DNA of 7,403 nucleotides. Origin: CAZTWC01 sp964617105 [NCBI: uncultured Myxococcia bacterium]. Lineage in GTDB: Bacteria; CAZTWC01. Positions 5,007 through 7,403 of this stretch are shown in pieces; position 1 is the first letter of the stretch; the number at the start of each line of letters is the position of its first letter. Below the pieces are notes generated by a model that was not told where the DNA came from, did no database searches, and was given only the letters and a program-made list of their open reading frames with translations. Both the position numbers and the translations under genes were made by a program. The DNA lies in NCBI GenBank assembly GCA_964617105.1, contig CAZTWC010000181.1, positions 1 through 7,403 of the forward strand. Reading direction: 5' to 3'.

Positions 5007-5486
5007 TATGAAGGGCGAAAATTATTAGATGGAGTAAGCAATGAAGATCAGGAAGATCAGGAAGATCAGGAAGATTTTCTTAATAGAGAGTTCTCTTCTG
5101 AAGATTATTATTCGATTTTAACCAAAGTAATTCAAGACGAAGAAGATAAAAAAGTAGATATCTATGCAAAAATACTCCAAGCAATTATCCTAAAGAAAAT
5201 TCCAAAAGAATCAAAACCATTCTTTATTAAAGTCGTACGAGAATTAAAACTCAGTGATTTTGAATTGATGAGAAAATTATACGTGGTTGAAAAACAAGAC
5301 CAACCACGAAATAAAATTAGAGACGTAACGAAACCAGAAAATCCCATCGAGATGTTTTCAATTCAAACATTAATTCGTTATGGTCTTTTAAGAGATTCAG
5401 AAGGAACTATGCCACCATGGCCTACAGACTTATTAAAGCAATTGCTCGAAATTCTTTACAATAAAAATGAACTTAAAAATATTTAA
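5007..5486 (+). pseudogene. Start-less remnant of a helical protein of unknown function
   Basis: One frame is open for 159 codons from a TGA at 5004-5006 to a TAA at 5484-5486. It has no ATG, GTG or TTG before TTG 5265 and ATG 5268. The codon pattern and amino-acid make-up look like real protein: 'EDYYSILTKVIQDEEDKKVD', 'IYAKILQAIIL', 'FFIKVVRELKLSDFELMRKL', then 'PIEMFSIQTLIRYGLLRDSE' and 'PTDLLKQLLEILY'. The product would be acidic, alpha-helical and soluble. I have the impression of related uncharacterised proteins with a longer, partly hydrophobic N-terminus, but I cannot name the family. The ATG at 5041, with GGAG 6 bases before it (5031-5034), opens a different frame that stops after 26 codons. 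The likeliest reading is a 5'-truncated or frameshifted gene. Translation from 5268 would yield only the last 72 residues. Confidence 0.6.
5043..5075 (+). repeat. 9-bp tandem repeat, three and two-thirds copies
   Basis: GAAGATCAG occurs three times, followed by GAAGAT. It encodes Glu-Asp-Gln repeats in the remnant protein frame. Copies are identical, so the expansion is recent. The unit is a multiple of three, so copy-number change would not shift the frame. Confidence 0.9.
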
Positions 5487-5535
5487 TTTAAGGGTAAATG
5501 CCCGCTATTTCCTACAGGTCACATACGTAAAGCTG

Positions 5536-5552
5536 ACTATTGCTACAATAGT
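5536..5552 (+). promoter_or_regulatory. Extended -10 promoter of rhuM overlapped by a palindrome
   Basis: TGCTACAAT at 5541-5549 is an extended -10 (TGn plus TACAAT, 5 of 6). No good -35 stands 17 bases upstream. ACTATTG (5536-5542) and CAATAGT (5546-5552) form a perfect 7-bp inverted repeat around CTA that covers the -10. A protein bound there would block transcription, so it is a good operator candidate. Predicted initiation is near 5556, leaving a leader of about 20 bases. Confidence 0.5.
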
Positions 5553-5577
5553 TCTGGTCATAATATAAGGAATGACC

Positions 5578-6660
5578 TTGAAAAAGGATACAAACAAAAG
5601 AATACAGAAGTCCGGAAAAAAGGAAAAAAAAGCGACATCCCTTGTCCGTTCCTCGGCTGCTGAATACCTGACCTTTGTCGCAGCAGGGGGAAGTTCTGAA
5701 ACCAGTGTGGAAATGCGCTATGAAGATGAGAACATCTGGCTTACACAGAAGATGATGGCAACACTCTATGATGTTTCGATTCCCGCCATCAACCAGCATT
5801 TGAAGCGTATTTTTGCCGATAACGAGTTGGAGGAAAACTCAGTTATTAAGAAATACTTAATAACTGCCGCTGACGGTAAAAACTACAATACAAAACACTA
5901 CAATCTACAGGCAATCATCGCCGTTGGTTTCAAAATAGAAAACGAGCGGGCCGTGCAGTTCCGCAAGTGGGCTAATCAAATTGTGAAGGACTACACGATA
6001 CAGGGTTGGACGATGGATGTGGATCGACTCAAACACGGCGGGAACCTGACGGATGAATTCTTTGAACGACAACTTGAAAAAATCCGAGAAATCCGGCTTT
6101 CCGAGCGCAAGTTCTACCAGAAAATTACAGATATCTATGCCACCGCTCTGGATTACGATCCATCCGCCACGGTCACAAAACGTTTTTTTTCCGCTGTTCA
6201 AAATAAGATGCACTATGCCATTCATGGTAATACGGCGGCGGAAGTCATTGTAGATCGCGCGGATCACAAGAGAGAAAACATGGGTCTGACCAGCTGGGAA
6301 GGAGCGCCAAAAGGAAAAATTCACAAATACGATGTTTCAATTGCCAAGAACTATCTCTCCGAGTTTGAGTTGGGACAGATGCAGCGAATTGTTTCAGCCT
6401 ATCTTGATATGGCGGAAATGCAGGCCATGCGTAAGATTCCCATGACCATGGCGGACTGGGAAGAGCGGTTGAGCGGATTTCTGAAACTCTGGGACAGGGA
6501 AATTCTTCAGGATGCAGGCAAGGTGACTGCAGAGCTGGCCAGGGCTCATGCTGAGAGTGAGTTCGAGAAATATCGCATTGTTCAGGACCGTTTATTTGAG
6601 AGTGACTTTGACCGAATGTTGAAACAACTGGAACAAGGTGAAGAAAAGGAGGAAGTGTGA
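5578..6660 (+). CDS. rhuM: RhuM-family protein (virulence RhuM family)
   Basis: A 360-residue cytoplasmic protein of the family named after Salmonella pathogenicity-island RhuM; its molecular function is not established. The basic N-terminus leads into 'ENIWLTQKMMATLYDVSIPAINQHLKRIF' in two helices (about 52-79), a helix-turn-helix-like segment. The family hallmark 'YNTKHYNLQAIIAVGF' (103-118) and 'RAVQFRKWAN' (124-133) follow. The middle ('FYQKITDIYATALDYDP', about 179-195) and the C-terminal half, including 'GNTAAEVIVDRADHKRENMG', also match the family. Start choice: AAGGA (5567-5571) abuts the ATG at 5572, which is too close, whereas the TTG at 5578 is 6 bases away; the ATG would add two residues. 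RhuM genes are often found in restriction-modification or mobile regions, but no such partner is in this window. AAGGAGGAAGTG at the very end of the gene looks like a ribosome site for a lost downstream gene. Confidence 0.88.
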   Translation: MKKDTNKRIQKSGKKEKKATSLVRSSAAEYLTFVAAGGSSETSVEMRYEDENIWLTQKMMATLYDVSIPAINQHLKRIFADNELEENSVIKKYLITAADGKNYNTKHYNLQAIIAVGFKIENERAVQFRKWANQIVKDYTIQGWTMDVDRLKHGGNLTDEFFERQLEKIREIRLSERKFYQKITDIYATALDYDPSATVTKRFFSAVQNKMHYAIHGNTAAEVIVDRADHKRENMGLTSWEGAPKGKIHKYDVSIAKNYLSEFELGQMQRIVSAYLDMAEMQAMRKIPMTMADWEERLSGFLKLWDREILQDAGKVTAELARAHAESEFEKYRIVQDRLFESDFDRMLKQLEQGEEKEEV

Positions 6661-6874
6661 TACCAGTGAATATTAACTCAATTTATCAATTTGTTATACC
6701 TGTTAACCAAGAAATTACATTCAGCTTCCACACCGACCTCAACTTTACCCAGAATTTCTCAGAGTACATCCCAACCCATGATAATCACAGAATTATCTCA
6801 CAATCTGCAAGTTCCCGCCAACCCTCACCCGCCCAAAAACCGGTTTGAGCGGAGGCGTGCAGCGGGGAGCCAAT

Positions 6875-6900
6875 AAAAAAAGGGCAGGGTAACGCCTCCC
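6875..6900 (-). terminator. Minus-strand Rho-independent terminator
   Basis: Read on the minus strand, GGGAGG pairs with CCTGCCC with one bulged G (6 bp; plus-strand outer arms 6898-6900 and 6882-6884). Seven T follow immediately (plus-strand A tract 6875-6881). The stem is short but GC-rich. No protein gene on the minus strand upstream of it is convincing, so it may end an untranslated RNA. Confidence 0.45.
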
Positions 6901-6910
6901 AATTGGTTTA

Positions 6911-6955
6911 CAAGAGAGCCCGGAGAGCCTTGATTAGGTGCTTCGGGCTCTCTTG
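6911..6955. repeat. 12-bp perfect hairpin with large loop
   Basis: CAAGAGAGCCCG (6911-6922) and CGGGCTCTCTTG (6944-6955) are perfect complements. The 21-base loop can pair further (AGC 6926-6928 with GCT 6940-6942, roughly). GCGTTTT follows on the plus strand, too few T for a confident terminator of rhuM, although it is the first strong hairpin after that gene. Confidence 0.7.
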
Positions 6956-7226
6956 CGTTTTGGGGGAAAGATCGGAGACGGGGGTGGCGCTGTTTGGCGG
7001 CCGCGGCGAAATACTCGTGATAACGGGTGGTTAGCGGTGGGTTGTCAAGGTTGGCCACTGCCCATCTGGTTCGATTTCACTGAAATGTCTGCCTCAATTC
7101 TGCCACAATTTCACTGGGTATTCCTCTTTTTGGCCAGTCTTAGCCCGGTTTCTGTCAGTCTCAACCGGTCTCAGAAATAGAGACCAAAAACAATGTCATC
7201 TCACATTAACCACAAAAATCACGTAA

Positions 7227-7235
7227 ATTATACCA
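7227..7235 (-). promoter_or_regulatory. Consensus extended -10 promoter on the minus strand
   Basis: The minus strand reads TGGTATAAT: a perfect TATAAT (plus 7227-7232) preceded by TGn (plus 7233-7235). The -35 is weak (TTCGGA at 18 bases). Predicted initiation is near 7220, running toward the terminator at 6875-6900. A perfect extended -10 is uncommon by chance but not decisive. Confidence 0.4.
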
Positions 7236-7292
7236 GGCATTTTGAGGCTCTCCGAAGAGTCTCTGTTTCTCTGGGTTAGGCTTGCCTAAAGT

Positions 7293-7312
7293 GGTTAACA
7301 GGGCTGTTAACC
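7293..7312. repeat. 9-bp perfect inverted repeat
   Basis: GGTTAACAG (7293-7301) and CTGTTAACC (7304-7312) flank GG. The two-base centre favours a protein-binding site over an RNA hairpin. It lies about 60 bases upstream of the minus-strand extended -10, within range of an upstream regulatory site. No binding protein can be named. Confidence 0.6.
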
Positions 7313-7403
7313 GGTTTGAAAATGGGATTTTAGGGGGTGGAGTGGTTAATCCGTGGCAAGTGCAAGGCTTTTCCCAATTACAGTGGTCAGAAACTTTACG
7401 ATG

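Larger units (their letters stand above)
6661..7403. other. Non-coding region downstream of rhuM rich in hairpins
   Basis: About 740 bases with no gene I can support. The first 130 bases are AT-rich. From about 6830 to 7060 GC rises sharply; frames of 63-80 codons there on both strands are low-complexity, unlike known proteins, and read through hairpins, so I treat them as chance. Structures present: a minus-strand terminator (6875-6900), a 12-bp hairpin (6911-6955), ATTTCA-C-TGAAAT (7074-7086), GGTCTC-N7-GAGACC (7167-7185), an 8-bp hairpin with CCGA loop (7244-7263) and a 9-bp inverted repeat (7293-7312). A minus-strand promoter lies at 7227-7235. Confidence 0.55.

Noticed and set aside
4942-5028. 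Plus-strand frame starting at ATG 4942, beginning 'MGIKEGWSIYK'.
   Set aside because: No spaced ribosome site, no family likeness, overlaps a competing frame in a degraded area.
6657-6848. Plus-strand frame of 63 codons from GTG 6657.
   Set aside because: The ribosome site is good, but the translation has no conserved look and ends in low-complexity sequence; treated as a possible remnant only.
6825-7058. Minus-strand frame of 77 codons from a GTG at 7058.
   Set aside because: It runs through the 12-bp hairpin and the terminator, has an odd Pro/Arg-rich composition and no ribosome site.
7068-7086. GGTTCGATTTC resembling a tRNA T-loop.
   Set aside because: No matching acceptor, D or anticodon arms on either side; part of a short ATTTCA-C-TGAAAT palindrome instead.

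Overview
The window comes from a bacterial chromosome of moderate-to-low GC. The encoded families (an unusual Fe-S ferredoxin, MazF, a FetAB-type transporter, Fic and RhuM) suggest an anaerobic or facultative Gram-negative-like or candidate-phylum bacterium. No rRNA or other taxonomic marker is present, so I do not assign a taxon.

Layout, left to right. (1) 53-634, minus strand: a two-cluster ferredoxin-like protein that seems to lose its C-terminal part at a sharp break near position 53. (2) 745-1370, plus strand: a compact type II toxin-antitoxin operon, a ribbon-helix-helix antitoxin followed by a MazF endoribonuclease. The two genes overlap by 16 bases, and palindromes sit around the promoter. 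(3) 1435-2891: a two-gene ABC system closely resembling FetA-FetB (YbbL-YbbM), the putative iron exporter, with a 4-base stop/start overlap. It is followed by a strong terminator at 3002-3061. (4) 3062-3241: a non-coding block of inverted and tandem repeats that leads into a Fic-family AMP-transferase gene (3242-4357). That protein carries its own inhibitory helix and a C-terminal winged helix. (5) 4362-5486: a decay zone holding a large two-stem palindrome just after fic, a broken helix-turn-helix gene on the minus strand, and a start-less open frame with a 9-bp tandem repeat. (6) 5578-6660: a RhuM-family gene with its own promoter and operator-like palindrome. (7) 6661-7403: about 740 bases with no convincing protein gene but several hairpins, a minus-strand terminator and a minus-strand extended -10 promoter. 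Together these could delimit an untranslated RNA.

Read as a whole, this is an accessory segment. Three gene types often found in stress, defence or mobile contexts (MazF toxin-antitoxin, Fic, RhuM) sit among broken genes and palindromic elements, beside the more housekeeping-like FetAB. I see no evidence that they form one concerted system. Expression units look separate: the ferredoxin and toxin-antitoxin units diverge from 671-795, fetAB may read through from mazF (64-base gap, no terminator seen), and fic and rhuM appear to stand alone. The best candidates for something undescribed are the 4362-4457 RNA-like palindrome with alternative pairings, the structured block before fic, and the possible minus-strand RNA at 6875-7220.
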